Shown here one piece after another: positions 45,592-56,712 of a DNA stretch of 64,000 nucleotides (positions within the stretch are counted from its first letter, which is position 1; every line of letters starts with the position of its first letter). The DNA comes from Latrodectus hesperus (taxonomy: Eukaryota; Arthropoda; Arachnida; Araneae; Theridiidae), in contig CM075855.1 of NCBI GenBank assembly GCA_037975125.1, positions 108,283,912 through 108,347,911 on the forward strand, given 5' to 3'. The position numbers and the translations under genes were made by a program. The notes below the pieces were generated by a model. That model did no database searches and was not told the origin of the DNA. It worked only from the letters and a program-made list of their open reading frames with translations.

Positions 45592-46794
45592 AGATGACAA
45601 AATTAATACTTAGTGTAGATAATGTTGCCAGATGTAGCTCCTCTAACATACGTCAGAAAAGAATGTAAAAGGCTTTCGATTTAGCTTTGTTGAAAAACAA
45701 TGCATGCAGCTTCCACTTATTGCGAAAGTTAATGATGTCTCACATCTTTTGTTGAATCACGAGACTATTGTAGAGCACATTTATGGACCACGTGTTTTCA
45801 ATTGGAATAAATTGAAAGAACAACCAGGCTTTGGTAACAATTCAATCTGATGGAAAAAGAAGAACTCTTTGACATTAAGTGCCACTTATGATCATACATT
45901 ATCATTTTTGTTGTTGTTGTTATTAATGACACTTGGACAAGCCAAGCTCGCTGTGCCTTGGCTATGCGAATTTAAGTCAATTGGGAGCGTCTTTCGTTTA
46001 ATCAGAGCACCACGAAGGTGAAAGTACGACTTTGCTCTTCAAATCTTCCGATAGATGGCAGCAACAGAGGATCCACTCCCTCAATTTTGGCTTTGATTCT
46101 GAAGGGGGAATTTTCTCCAGGCCATTGCATCCATGGTAACTGCTCAACGACTGACCACAGGACTTTCGATTCCACAGATTTAACAAGCACGTATATCGCA
46201 TGTACTTGGTGGCGGCATTGGGAATCGAACCCAACCCTTCCGGATGGAAAGCCGATACCCTAACCACTAAGTTACCCACGGCCTTATCTTTTTTTAAATT
46301 AAGCTAATGGCAAGCGCTGAAGGTGTGAGGGGACTATGGACATCAATACATCAGAAATGAATCTCTGGCTGTTCAGAGTACTGACTGGGTTTACTAGAGA
46401 TAAGCTGGGGTTAAATCTTACAACATATCAAGCGATAGAACGAAGTGTAGGACCCTTTTAACGTTGCATATCATAAGAAATCAGCAAACTCTCACAACTA
46501 TGTACCTGGATTCAATTCTGACAATTTATTAAGTAAAGAAAATGTTCCATTCCGCTGTCTAAGCGCATTGTTCATAATATTTTAATCAGCGAAAATGTCT
46601 GTGATTTTGTACTAAAGGCAGCGATAGCAATGAATGTTTTGAAAAAAATCCAGCGATCGGCAAATGAAATCGAATGTTATAAGCGGACAATGAAAGGTGT
46701 GTTATTATTGCACTGGCATGCTTCCCTGTATCTAGCACTAAGTTGTACTCTACCAATTAAATAGAAACAGTTAGGTGGAGTCTTCATGTTTTTG
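45592..46794 (-). pseudogene. Tc1 remnant related to 19390-20672, split by a SINE
   Basis: Nucleotide similarity to the 19.4-20.7 kb Tc1 copy is visible on both sides of the SINE-A insertion. Examples are 'tatggaccacgtgttttc' (45792) against 'catggaccacatgttttc', and 'agcgctgaaggt' followed by 'tctctggctgtt' (about 46313-46373) against the same order near 19830-19885. A third match covers 'gcagcgatagcaatgaatgt' near 46618. No frame is preserved. It is older than both the copy at 19.4 kb and the SINE within it. Confidence 0.6.
45910..46283 (-). mobile_element. SINE-A copy, best preserved, inside Tc1 remnant
   Basis: It is full length on the minus strand: head starting GGCCGTGGGTAACTTAGTGG, B-box GGTTCGATTCC (46221-46231 on the plus strand), body, 3' module and four GTT/AAC units of tail. 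A probable TSD of about 11 bp (ttatcattttt near 45899, ttatctttttt near 46284) has one mismatch. Frames on both strands through it are not genes. Confidence 0.9.
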
Positions 46795-47001
46795 AATTAA
46801 GAACCAAGCAGAAGAATCCTGATACTTGGCCTGTTACCCCCAGAGGTATCATTTCACATTGAGGACATAGCAACCACGACATATTTAACGTGCTTCAGCC
46901 ACGTTTGACAAACATCACGTATCTTCGGATAATCCGAAATTCAAGCTCACTACCTTCCGATAATGAGAAAGATGCTCTAACCAACAAAGGCACCGTGGCC
47001 T
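46795..47001 (-). mobile_element. SINE-F, tRNA-derived, diverged
   Basis: On the minus strand it begins GGCCACGGTGCCTTTGTTGG and TTAGAGCATC, a tRNA-like head, with a degraded B-box near 'gagcttgaatttcgg'. A body follows that ends near 'cttggttctta'. No TSD was found, and the identification rests on the head alone. Confidence 0.5.
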
Positions 47002-47399
47002 CTACTAAATGATGTGAAACATACTAAATCTGTTGTGGTATGGATCGGGGATGTGGTTTAGTAATCAGTCAGTACCATGCTGACAATATTCCTATTATTA
47101 CGTGCAGTACTGCCGTATGATGGTTGATGATCGGTTCTATTGTTACGTAGTTTCAAGTATTACTGATCCGCCTCACCATTACTAGTAAAGCAGAGCACCC
47201 TATATTGACAACAAAATAACATCGCAATTAATTCGTTTTACCCAATACGATATCGATTTCTGGAAAAGACAATCAGCAATCACTCTAAGGGTTTTTTATA
47301 ATTCTTATTTGGTTGAACGCAGAAATTGAATAAAAGACGTTTGGAAGTTTTTCAAGAATCATGTTAAACAGCTTACATAAAAAAATAAAAATATTACTT
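47002..47399. other. Unassigned, moderately GC-rich
   Basis: Less AT-rich than typical intergenic DNA here and probably repeat-derived, but no family was recognised. Confidence 0.35.
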
Positions 47400-47778
47400 T
47401 ATGGATTTATACTCCCGGGAAAAATCTAAAATCTTGAGGAGTGGAAACCCTTTATCCATGATTGGTACAAGGGATCAAAACCGGGTTTGTCCCTTGACCT
47501 CCCTTGTGACAGACGTACCCTGACTACTGTCTCAAGATTTGCTAGTGGTTACATCAAATGCCTCACTTACAACAAGGGCAGGAAAACCTTCGTCACCTGC
47601 ACCAAGTGCCAAAGTCATCAGGCCTCTCCTGAGCACCTTTTGGATTGCATGGGTCTCTCTAAGGAGGATCTCTTTAGCAATCCTCTCCTAATCTTCGACT
47701 TCTTTACAGTCAACGGGCTCGTGGATCTTGTCTGACTCCGTCAGACAGTGAGGATAAGAAATAACAACAACAACATAA
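47400..47778 (+). pseudogene. Jockey-like LINE 3' end, 5'-truncated
   Basis: An 82-codon frame (47487-47735) gives the end of ORF2: RRTLTTVSRFASGYIKCLTY, then VTCTKCQSHQASPEHLLDC (a CxxC...H...C terminal motif), then LIFDFFTVNGLVDLV and a stop. The frame is open further upstream (KPGLSLDLPC). After the stop a short 3' UTR ends in aacaacaacaacataaaa. The clean reading and intact tail suggest a fairly recent insertion. Only the last roughly 110 codons are present. Confidence 0.82.
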
Positions 47779-49300
47779 AAAACGAATGTCATACTTTAAC
47801 CTTTCCTTTTTCGAAAGCATGATAGTCACCAGTGATCTCCAGCCGCATTGCAAAGCAATTTGCTTAGCTAATGGTCTCTATATTTCACTGTCGCAAACAT
47901 ACGATTTAAGTTTCATATGATTTACGTTTCCTTCAATCTGTTGCTTTTTGAGTGCAGTAGAGCAGTTAATAATTTTTATAGACATTGTAAAAGTGACTTG
48001 TAATTTCAGCTTAACATTAAAATTGTCATTGAATTTTTCTTTATTTGTGTATCATATTATGTATTGAAATTAATTCACTTGATAAATAAATATGTAAAAA
48101 TATTATATTTCTGAAAAATATAATTTTTCTACTCTCAATTGTTTAAAAATTTAGAAAATTTATAACGTTATAATTATGCTCTTTTTAAATATTTAATGAA
48201 GTAAATTTTTTAATATGGATTTCTAAATATCTTTGATGTAATTTATATTGGTTTAAGAACACAATCTCATACAAGTCATATATTTAATTTCGAATAAAAA
48301 TATCTGGTTGAAGGGTTAGGAATTATATTCTTATAATGATACCAGATTGATGCAATAATGATACAGTTTTCATTAGAAATAAAATTTCATAAAGTAAAAA
48401 TTCAAATTTGTAATGTAATGGAATTGTAAACAGAACATATAGTTCTATTTAAAATTTCTTATTATTTTCTATTTTAAAATTTGTGCAACACTTAAAGACA
48501 AATCTAATTTAATTTAAGAAATTAATGAAATTTTTATCTCTTCAACTGATTATTATTTCGTTCTATTTTAATAACTTCTGAAATTTTAATTATTTCTTTC
48601 AAAAATAGTTTAAATTATCATTTCCATTAGTCATTACAAATCAAGAATATAGATATGAAGAATTAGCTTATGTAACTGAAGTCATTAGTATCAATAAATC
48701 ATGCTAAATTTGATATTTACTAAACAAAAAGATCAAAGTTTCACAAATGAAATTGATATTTTTTATATTTTAAAATAATTTACTTCTGTACATTAATTTA
48801 TAGAAACGAGACATTTATTATTATTATTATTATATTTGGTCTCTTTTTATGACATTTTGAAATATGAATGTCAACAATTTGCAATATCAAAGGGATTACA
48901 TATTATAATTTTGTTCTTTCAATAAAAAGAATGCCCCTGACATTAGCTGCCTTATTTTGTTTTATTTGAAAAACTTGTATTATTAAGTGATTTTCTTATA
49001 TTAGTTTTTAGTTTTCTAAATTTTTTTATCTTAAAAACATGAAGTTAAATTTTAGTAAAATAGAGTGAATTACTATTCTTCTATTACCTGAAATTCAACC
49101 AATTTTTAAATTTTAGAATTGTTTCTTAAGAATATCGAAGGGAATTCCCATTTAACTGAAACTAAATTATTTTTATTCAGTTAAATTTCAAACAGATTAA
49201 TAAGGTAAACGAGAAAGTTTTTGCATTTTGCGCGTTCCAATTGATTGAAGTAAAAATAAGTATGCAAATCAGTGTATGACGTGGTTAAGACACCAGTTAG
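47779..49300. other. AT-rich intergenic
   Basis: It holds a short (ATT)n tract near 48815. No coding signal. Confidence 0.45.
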
Positions 49301-49399
49301 TCAAGAGTAAAATATCAGTTCATATAAATGCAGGTCTACAGCACACATTCATCAATCGTAACTAGTACAGCAAAGAAGAGAAATGGACATGTTGATGTA

Positions 49400-50010
49400 A
49401 ATAGTTCGTTGTTGTTTTATTTCTTCAAACTGGGATATCAGCTGATGCATCAAGTCGCCGAATATGTCACGCGTTTGGGAATTGTGCTGTAAATGAACGT
49501 ACGGCAAAACATTGGTTTCCCAAACTCAGGTCAGGAAATATCACATTCTGTGATGAACCTGGTGTCTTGCGGAGTAGTCATCATGCAGTTCACCATGAGT
49601 TGTTACCAACTGGTTAAACAGTCACTGTGAACCTGTACTCGCAGCAATCAGTAACGTGTGCACCAGGCATTGCAACAGCAGATGCCATAACTTATTAATC
49701 ACAAGGATGTACTTGGCTGATAACGCGAGGTTGCATGTCGCATGGGTGGCTCGGAATATCATACATCATCTTGATTGGGAGCCTTTGTACCATCCTCCTT
49801 ACTCACTTGACATTGCACCTTTAGATTAACACCTTTTTTATTCCCTGGACAATCAACTTAGCAGAAAATCTTTTTTCAATGAATCAGACTATCCACAGTC
49901 TTAATTTCACCCAAAACCCCCGGATTTTACCGCTAAATGATTCCACAACTGGAGACACGTTGGCAGAAGGTGCTGGATGCCGATGGTGATTACTTCAAGG
50001 ACTAGAAATA
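49400..50010 (+). pseudogene. mariner DD34D transposase remnant
   Basis: Plus-strand frames give the mariner order. A damaged HTH is followed by NERTAKHWFPKLRSGNITF and DEPG (about 49490-49565). A gap follows, then VLLADNARLHVAWVARNII (about 49705) with the second Asp and HPPYSLDIAPLD (about 49795) with the third. Thirty-four residues separate them, as in mariner DD34D enzymes. The end reads LETRWQKVLDADGDYFKD. The segment with the first Asp is missing or unreadable, and there are several stops and frameshifts. Terminal repeats were not identified. Confidence 0.8.
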
Positions 50011-50059
50011 TATTACACTTTCTGCAGTTCGTATTCTTTTGGATATTTAAAAACTGCAT

Positions 50060-50895
50060 CAACTTTCTTGTTTACTTGGTATCTAAAGTTGTTACATGTG
50101 TTTAACAAATTTGACAATTATTAGTCAATATGTTTAAGAATGATACAAATTTTCAATTGTAAGTGATATATTGATTTTTAGTACAGAAAACACTCTTTCA
50201 TATTATAATTCTGATTATACATTTCTGAAATATTTTTCAAATTTATTAATAATTTTTCTTGAATATCAATTATTCTAATGTTGGCAAAATAGTAAAATAT
50301 ATACTTTTATAAAATAACTGTAATCAGTGAAATTAAAATAAAAGATTATTTATTTTAATTTCACTTAGCAAGAATTTAGCATTATTTAATCCTATTGTAC
50401 AATATTTAAGGATTATTATAAGTGAAATATTTTTATCCATGAAAGAGACGATAAATAAGCTGAAATAAAATAGTAAAAGTTATTTAAATAATAATTAATT
50501 ATCTAAAATGAAAATACTTGAAAAAATATTTCCTCTTAAGAGATTATTGAATTTTTACTAAGACTTTACATATCTAATTATTCTTGTTTGCTTTAAGCTG
50601 CAAAATAATTAAATTTAAATTATTAGCAGTTTTATTTTATATTTTTATCAAAATTTATGAAATGGCATCGATTATAATCTTGTTAAGTTCCATTGTTGAT
50701 ATTTTTTTCAAATCAAGAATTAAAAAGTGTTTGATTTAAAATAAATAATAATCTAAATTAAATTTGTATGATTTTTATAACAATAATAATATGCAGCTTC
50801 TTTTGTAATATTGTTGGGGCTAGTGTTTGGTCTTACAACTTAGCATATAAATTTTTGTAATTCTAAGCAATCAAAGAAAAATATAATTAGATGTA
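50060..50895. other. AT-rich intergenic
   Basis: No supported feature. Confidence 0.45.
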
Positions 50896-51661
50896 CAGGG
50901 TGATCTTTTTTAAAGTGAAAGTGTTTTAGGCGTCCTGTAGAGCGATCTAATAGCCAAAATGACACCAAACTTGGTATTTAGACTAATCAAGACACGGGAA
51001 AAGGATTTCAAGAAAAACAATTAGTTTCAAAAGTCGCCGCTAGAGCACTTTTGTGGCGCTGCAGTAGCTTACAATAACGAGAATCAGCATAGAAAAATGC
51101 AAATGTTGTGCGATAACAGTGCCAGTAATAGGCCTATAAAAGCAAGTAATAGACAGCTCCGACAAGTAATCTCAGCTGAAGTAAACGAGCTCCAGTGGCC
51201 ATGCCTCTCACGCTACCGGACCGTGCGTTTATGTTGGTGGAGTATCAAATTTGTCTATTCTAAAGGACAACATAACAAAGCCAGTGAGGAATATTCTTCG
51301 TGATATGTTACGTACAATTGTGGAAAACGTTGGGCACAGAATGCACGGTGTTATTTCTGAGAACGGTGCTCACATGGAATGTGCTCTAATTCTTCACCAG
51401 GGAAGTTAATGTAATAAATAAACATTAATAGTTTAACTGTACGATTGTATGTGTTAGTATTTTTCTTTTCTCAAATTTTATACATTGCAAGACGCCACAA
51501 CATGCACTAGCGGCGATTTTTGGAACTAAAATTTTTTTCATGGAATCCTTTTTCCCGTGTCTTGATTAGTCTAAGTGCCACGTATGGTGCCATTTCGGCT
51601 ATTAGATCGCGCTACAGGGTGATCACTCCAAACACTGTCACTTTAAAAAAAGATCACCCTG
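50896..51661 (+). mobile_element. Deletion derivative with ~170-bp terminal inverted repeats
   Basis: The element begins CAGGGTGATC and ends GATCACCCTG next to TA on both sides. The inverted repeats run from 50896 to about 51067 and from about 51482 to 51661 and are highly similar throughout. The interior of about 410 bp encodes only the two ends of a transposase-like protein. The N-terminal piece (LTLPDRAFMLVEYQ) begins near 51208 and the C-terminal piece (LRDMLRTIVENVGHRMHGVI, then ENGAHME) near 51300. The DDE core is missing, so it is a non-autonomous derivative. The superfamily is most likely Tc1/mariner-related. Confidence 0.82.
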
Positions 51662-51663
51662 TA

Positions 51664-53278
51664 TTTTCAATTGAATAATTTCAATCCTTAGAACACTATT
51701 CTATGTTACTTTTGTTTATACAATGAAAAATGTTTTAAAATTTCATTTAAAGGTTACATTTATTTTTCTTACAATAATAGTAATAAAAATTTTGATGCAA
51801 AGTTTGCTTTTTTTCTTTATAACATTGTTTACAAATTAAAAGAAAAATATATTAGATTTCGTATTATCAAAATAATAATTGTTATACGATACTCTGTTTT
51901 TCAATGCCGCTGTTGCTTGATAATTTACTTCAATGTTAGTACTGTAATTCATAAGTTGAAACAAAGTTTGACTGAAAGAAAATGTTTATTTTTGACAAAT
52001 TATTCAGTATTCTATATAAAATTTGAATTAATTTTAAATGTATTTTATTTTTTTCATTACTTTATTTCAACTAGATTTGAGAAATTTTCTTTCTTAATTC
52101 AGTTTTTCGTGAACTTGCTATAAGTTTAGCATAAGTTTATTCTTTTTAATCCTTTTCATCCATTTATATAATGTAAATTTTTCCATATTATTTGTATATC
52201 ATCATGCATTAAAATAAATCGTATTTCTTGAAGTGAATATTAGTAGTATACCTATATTATCATATAAATGCATCAGGTATAAATGAATAAAAAAATAACA
52301 AACATTTTGATTTACTTATACTTATATATTTCTCTATCTTATTTAATAGATAAAATGTCCATGTAATATTTTTCTTTTTAATCTTATCTTTATTATCTTG
52401 ATAGATTAAAAATATTTTACGAATATGAAGAAATATACATAAATACAAAAGAAGAAAATATAGCAAACAAATATACACTAGTTTAGCAACTTAACAATAA
52501 ATTGCCAATTATGAAATGAAAATGGTATGAATATTTTTTTACTACTATAACTTCTTGTTGAAATTATATGAAATATTTGTGATTAACATCCATTATTTCT
52601 TCTCTTGTCCTTCCGAACTTTTTCATGGCTGATGAAATTTTAAGGAATGCTTCCTTTTTATTGGAAGTAAATCATCATCTTGAGTTCTTTTGTGTAGAAC
52701 AGTATTTATTGCTAGTTTTGGGTAAATGCATTATTCTAAAAACAACAGCTCCGAGCGGTACTAAAGATAGTTATTTTAAGGAAAAAATTAATTTTCATAT
52801 TTCTCTTGGTATTTAACATATTTACCTTATATTTATTTTCGAGCTAACAATTCATTCAAAACTATTGTAACATCACTGTCGTGTTACGTAAGCTACAAGT
52901 TTTAGTATCGTTACTATTTTAATGTATCGTTAACATTACTTTTTATGGCAAATGTCAAGCAAACACATAAAGTTATCTAAATTTTAAATTCGATGAATGT
53001 TAAATTAAATAATTAAGTTAATATTTATATCGATATTCTACATACTATGCCATGAAAAGTTAAAAATGCGACTTTTCTCAAAATATTTTAATCGGGTCAT
53101 TAAAATACCAAAGGTTTCTTTTTCACATATACAACGAATTTTGACAAAGTCAATCCAGGAAATTATGTCAGAGAATGAGTAAACTAAAAATCATATTTCA
53201 AAAGTTGCTGTTTTATGAATCTTTTATATGTTTTAATGAAATATAATATTAATATATTTCTACCAAAATATTACACAC
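51664..53278. other. AT-rich intergenic
   Basis: Small frames (51917-52123, 52260-52478 and 52625-52816) have AT-driven composition and no resemblance to known families. Confidence 0.45.
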
Positions 53279-53521
53279 TAACCGGCATAGATGCCGTAAC
53301 ATCCAGGATTATAAATTCTGAATGTTTTTGACAGTGAAGAAGTGTTGTCAAGATGACGCAAATGCTACGGTTGCCAGAATAGAATTTTCAGCTGAATTTT
53401 TATCGGTCTCCATATCTATGACGTAATAAAAACCAGGTTGCCAGATACATTAGAAAATCCACTAAAATATCACTAAACTCAGAATTTGGCATTCTGGATT
53501 ATATGGCATCTGTGCCCGCTA
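53279..53521. mobile_element. 243-bp MITE with ~45-bp TIRs
   Basis: The ends are inverted repeats: TAACCGGCATAGATGCC on the left and TAGCGGGCACAGATGCC read inward from the right, continuing through 'ccaggattataaattctg' and its counterpart. TA at both ends suggests a TA-target element. There is no coding capacity. The middle contains ttgccag twice. Confidence 0.75.
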
Positions 53522-54660
53522 ATCAATACAATTGTAAATATTTTAATATTCGCGGCTAGATTTTAAAATCTATACGTGTTCTGCTTTTTTGCTCATTATG
53601 AATTGTTTGTTTTTAACAAACCATACGAATATACAGTAATCATGCATTAATAACATTAAAAAATTTACATTACACACAATTGAAATGTGTACAAAATATT
53701 GCCAATAGCTACGTAGTTAGATGGATTTAACATCCTATTTGCTAGATAGTTTGTAGCATTTATTGTATTTAGATTAATACAGGAATCACTAGAAAAGCTG
53801 CAAAATAAATAAAGAGCATGAGATGAGAGAAATTATATTTTTTAGAAACCTTTTCTGACTAATTATAATTTTAGAAATAATATTTCTGCTTCATTTTTAT
53901 GAAAACAATTTCAGTGCATGTTGAAATAGAATAGATGGAAATTGAAAGTACTTTTCCCTAGAACTATACGAAAAATATGTTTATAGGAAAAAATTCTTTA
54001 CTTTGCTCAATAATTTTTGAATAATAAGAAATTTGATAACATAAATTAAAAATTCTGAAAATATTTTCCAGAAATATTCTATTTACTTCATAATAAACTG
54101 ACAGGGACAAAAAGAAATTCGCAGCAGGTGTGTTCTCCCATACAGGAAATGCGGTAAAAAAAGAAAACAAACTACTAAGCGACAAATGAGGTCGATAGTA
54201 AAGAAAATTACTGACCTCTATTCAATAATGAAAATACTTGGTAAGAAACTTTCTGTAAAAATAGTTTATACAAATTGTAGATCTATATCTTACAGGCACA
54301 GGTAAAATATAATAAATCTGAGTAAATTTATAAAATTACGTAAAATAAGTATACAGTGTGATAAAGGTTCTTCAAAAATATTTTGTTAAAAAATTCTAGT
54401 ATCATAAAAAATTAATAAAAAAATAAATATTTTGGTTTAATGTTAAATATGCTGATAGAAATTTTAAATAATATTAATACGATAACTAATTATATAGTTA
54501 AATATTTTCCTAATTTTGAATCACAAGGTAACCGGGTATACGGATACAAAATAATACCTTGTTAAAATTCAATATCAATTGAATAAGCAAATATAAGTCA
54601 CTTTAAAGATTAAATTATTCATATTTAGTTATTATTCTAATACATATATCAAAAACAGTT
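53522..54660. other. AT-rich intergenic
   Basis: No supported feature. Confidence 0.45.
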
Positions 54661-54843
54661 ATAGAATATTTGGTGAAGCGTCGTTCTCGTTCTGGGAGGT
54701 TTCTAGTTCAATATTAGACTCTCCTGAATGTGCAACATGTTCTTCCAACCCAGCACTTAAAAAAATTTCCTCGTCGTATTTTCCTAGAGATATGATATCT
54801 CTGTGACAATATGCCAATTCTAGGTTCTTCTTCTTGGCCCTCT
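54661..54843 (-). CDS. Coding-like 3' ORF with acidic C-terminus, unidentified
   Basis: The minus strand is open for about 58 codons up to a stop near 54661, after a stop on the upstream side at about 54852. It reads KKKNLELAYCHRDIISLGKY, then DEEIFLSAGLEEHVAHSGES and an acidic tail (LETSQNENDASPN). It contains no in-frame Met near the start. It could be a terminal exon with the CAG just upstream as the acceptor, although that site lacks a pyrimidine tract, or the tail of a transposase. Composition is less AT-rich than the flanks. Confidence 0.3.
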
Positions 54844-55031
54844 GATTTCAATTTTTTTTTCCATTTTCGGAATGAATTTATATTTTCATTCTAGTCAAAT
54901 GATTATATTAGTTCAAATGATCGTAGTTATTTATTTCTTAATTATTACCAAATACGCACCCCTACCTTAAACTATTGTCTTACCTTGCATGAATCTAAAT
55001 GCAATATACAACCTATTTTCATTTTTATGCA
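54844..55031. other. AT-rich intergenic
   Basis: No supported feature. Confidence 0.4.
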
Positions 55032-55045
55032 TTAATTACTCTTTT

Positions 55046-55238
55046 CAGCGTTTCATCCCTTCAGTGGATCGATTAACTGAGTACCAAGCATGCTTGGGAA
55101 CTAAACACTTGGAGATCTTAAGTTAGGCTGACCACCTAACTGAGACATATGCTTCGCACCCCAGGGTCCTCGGTCATGAAAACAGTTATGGACACTGTAG
55201 GCCTTGGCCCACATGGGCTGCCGTGCCATGGAGTTAAG
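55046..55238 (+). mobile_element. SINE-C copy, headless, 14-bp TSD
   Basis: It matches the body of the 616-897 element (for example gagtaccaagcatgcttggg and cacatgggctgc) but lacks the tRNA-like head. The perfect repeat ttaattactctttt at 55032-55045 and 55239-55252 shows that it inserted in this shortened form. Confidence 0.88.
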
Positions 55239-55282
55239 TTAATTACTCTTTTACGAATTCTAACAACAGCCTACTCAATATA

Positions 55283-55582
55283 CACACATACATGGCGTTG
55301 TAAGCGAGCCCCGGACTGCACATGTAGGTTAATGGGTTTGGAATACTCGCCCATCACCAAGTGCCTCGTCATTTTGAACCACGGTCGGGTGACGAGGTCA
55401 CATCTGAGCTCCTCCTATACACATCAACGCCACACCAGTGGATGGACATTGGACGTCACAAATTAAAGGTGACACGTCTCCAACCTACGGAGCTAAAGCA
55501 ACCCACTGAGGCAGTGTACGTGGTCCCCCTCCCAATCACTGCTAGCGGCAAATAATGCTTCACTTGGCTGATATTAACGGGA
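55283..55582 (-). mobile_element. SINE-B variant with a different 3' module
   Basis: On the minus strand the GC-rich 5' module of SINE-B (plus-strand marker cactgctagcggcaaataat) is joined to a different 3' segment ending ctcgcttacaacgccatgta and not to the SINE-A module. The flanks agcctactcaatata (55268-55282) and agcctactcagtata (55583-55597) differ by one base and are the likely TSD. Confidence 0.8.
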
Positions 55583-55619
55583 AGCCTACTCAGTATATTA
55601 GACCATTTTAAGGATCGGA

Positions 55620-56010
55620 GAAAATAAAATTTCAGATTTTGTTATAAAGAATTCTGCGAAAATTGTCAAAGCGTGCTCTGCTGTCTTCAAATTTATCATT
55701 TCAATTGCTGGGCAATGTAGCATAAGCTAATGTGTGCGCTTCTATCACCATTGGAGGACATGATGGATCTTTGTCAGGATTGGGTAACATTTGAAAACTT
55801 TGATAACAAAGATGCCTTCTTTTTAGAGATGTTACCATCATTTTGTTGCATTCTTTCTTTATTTCTCAAATAAAGTCTCGCGGTATTGTTCTATATTAGA
55901 GTAACATTTAAGATTGGCTGCAATGGCACAACAATATACACATGCCTCATCAACTGCAGTGTTCAAGTTGAATTTCTTCAACAAAAAGTGCTTATTTAAT
56001 GAGAGTTTGA
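55620..56010 (-). pseudogene. Cys-containing coding remnant, unidentified
   Basis: The minus strand reads LLKKFNLNTAVDEACVYCCA and LKCYSNIEQYRETLFEK to a stop at about 55862. It resumes in another frame with ECNKMMVTSLKRRHLCYQ and KDPSCPPMVIEAHTLAYATL to a stop near 55710. Multiple Cys residues and normal-looking codon use suggest a secreted disulfide-rich protein or domain. One frameshift and one stop argue for a pseudogene, unless an intron lies between. I cannot name the family. Confidence 0.4.
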
Positions 56011-56430
56011 GAATTTTTTTTTCATCTGTATTCTATATATTTATAATGTTATTTAAAAAAATTATGCATTTTTTTTAACATACCTTAATTTACAATTGGT
56101 TTTGAAAAATTACCAAAATAAAAGTATGTTTATCTTGTAACGTTGATTTAACTTAAAATATTTTGTATAGTGCTTTGATGAGTAATTTAAAATATTATGG
56201 GTCTTATGCAGTTAAATTTTTATTAAAAGAAAAAGCAATCTAAACGAGAAAATATTTTAATAATTTTCTAAAAAAATTTAAAATTTTGGTTATTTTTATA
56301 TTCCCCTGAAAGTTATGAATTTTAAAGCACAAATGTAATCACTTAACAATTTTAATAGTACCTCAATTTTTGGCAATCAAAACTTAAACTATGACTTAAG
56401 CCATTAATAAATGCCCAGCTGAGATTTGCA
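56011..56430. other. AT-rich intergenic
   Basis: No supported feature. Confidence 0.4.
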
Positions 56431-56541
56431 GGTGAAAGAGCTAATTCTGTCTTCTACCTGCTGGTGCTTCGATTCTCCAACCTTCTGAAGCCACTCCACT
56501 TTTCTTTTGGCATTACAATAAATACCTACTGTAAATACTAT
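56431..56541 (-). CDS. Possible exon or fragment with eIF4A-like motif
   Basis: The minus strand reads GIYCNAKRKVEWLQ directly after TTTACAG, a plausible 3' splice site. DEAD-box helicases of the eIF4A family carry 'AVIFCNTKRKVDWLT' at motif IV, a strong local resemblance. The following residues (KHQQVEDRISSF, ending at a stop about 30 codons on) do not resemble eIF4A. A CAG/GTAGAA that could act as a donor lies within. It may be a short exon, a pseudogene scrap, or coincidence. Confidence 0.2.
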
Positions 56542-56612
56542 TGAATTTTACTGAAAATCATAAATTGAACTTTGATGTCTCTAAATCAGTCACTAGTATT
56601 TTATGCAATTAT

Positions 56613-56712
56613 CAGTGCAAAATCATAATGGAAGGAAACATAATGGAAGGATCATAATGGAAGAAAGTGCAAAATCATAAAGGATCAGTGCAAAATCATA
56701 ATGGAAGGAAAA
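56613..56712 (+). repeat. Imperfect tandem/interspersed repeats of ~27 bp
   Basis: The unit cagtgcaaaatcataatgga plus aggaaa occurs at 56613 and 56686. Partial copies (cataatggaagg) lie between them. Confidence 0.8.

Noticed and set aside
45998..46279. ORFs on both strands, up to 93 residues
   Set aside because: They are inside the best-preserved SINE-A copy. Similar frames recur because the repeat recurs.
55149..55466. Plus-strand 105-residue ORF
   Set aside because: It spans parts of two adjacent SINEs and the flank between them.
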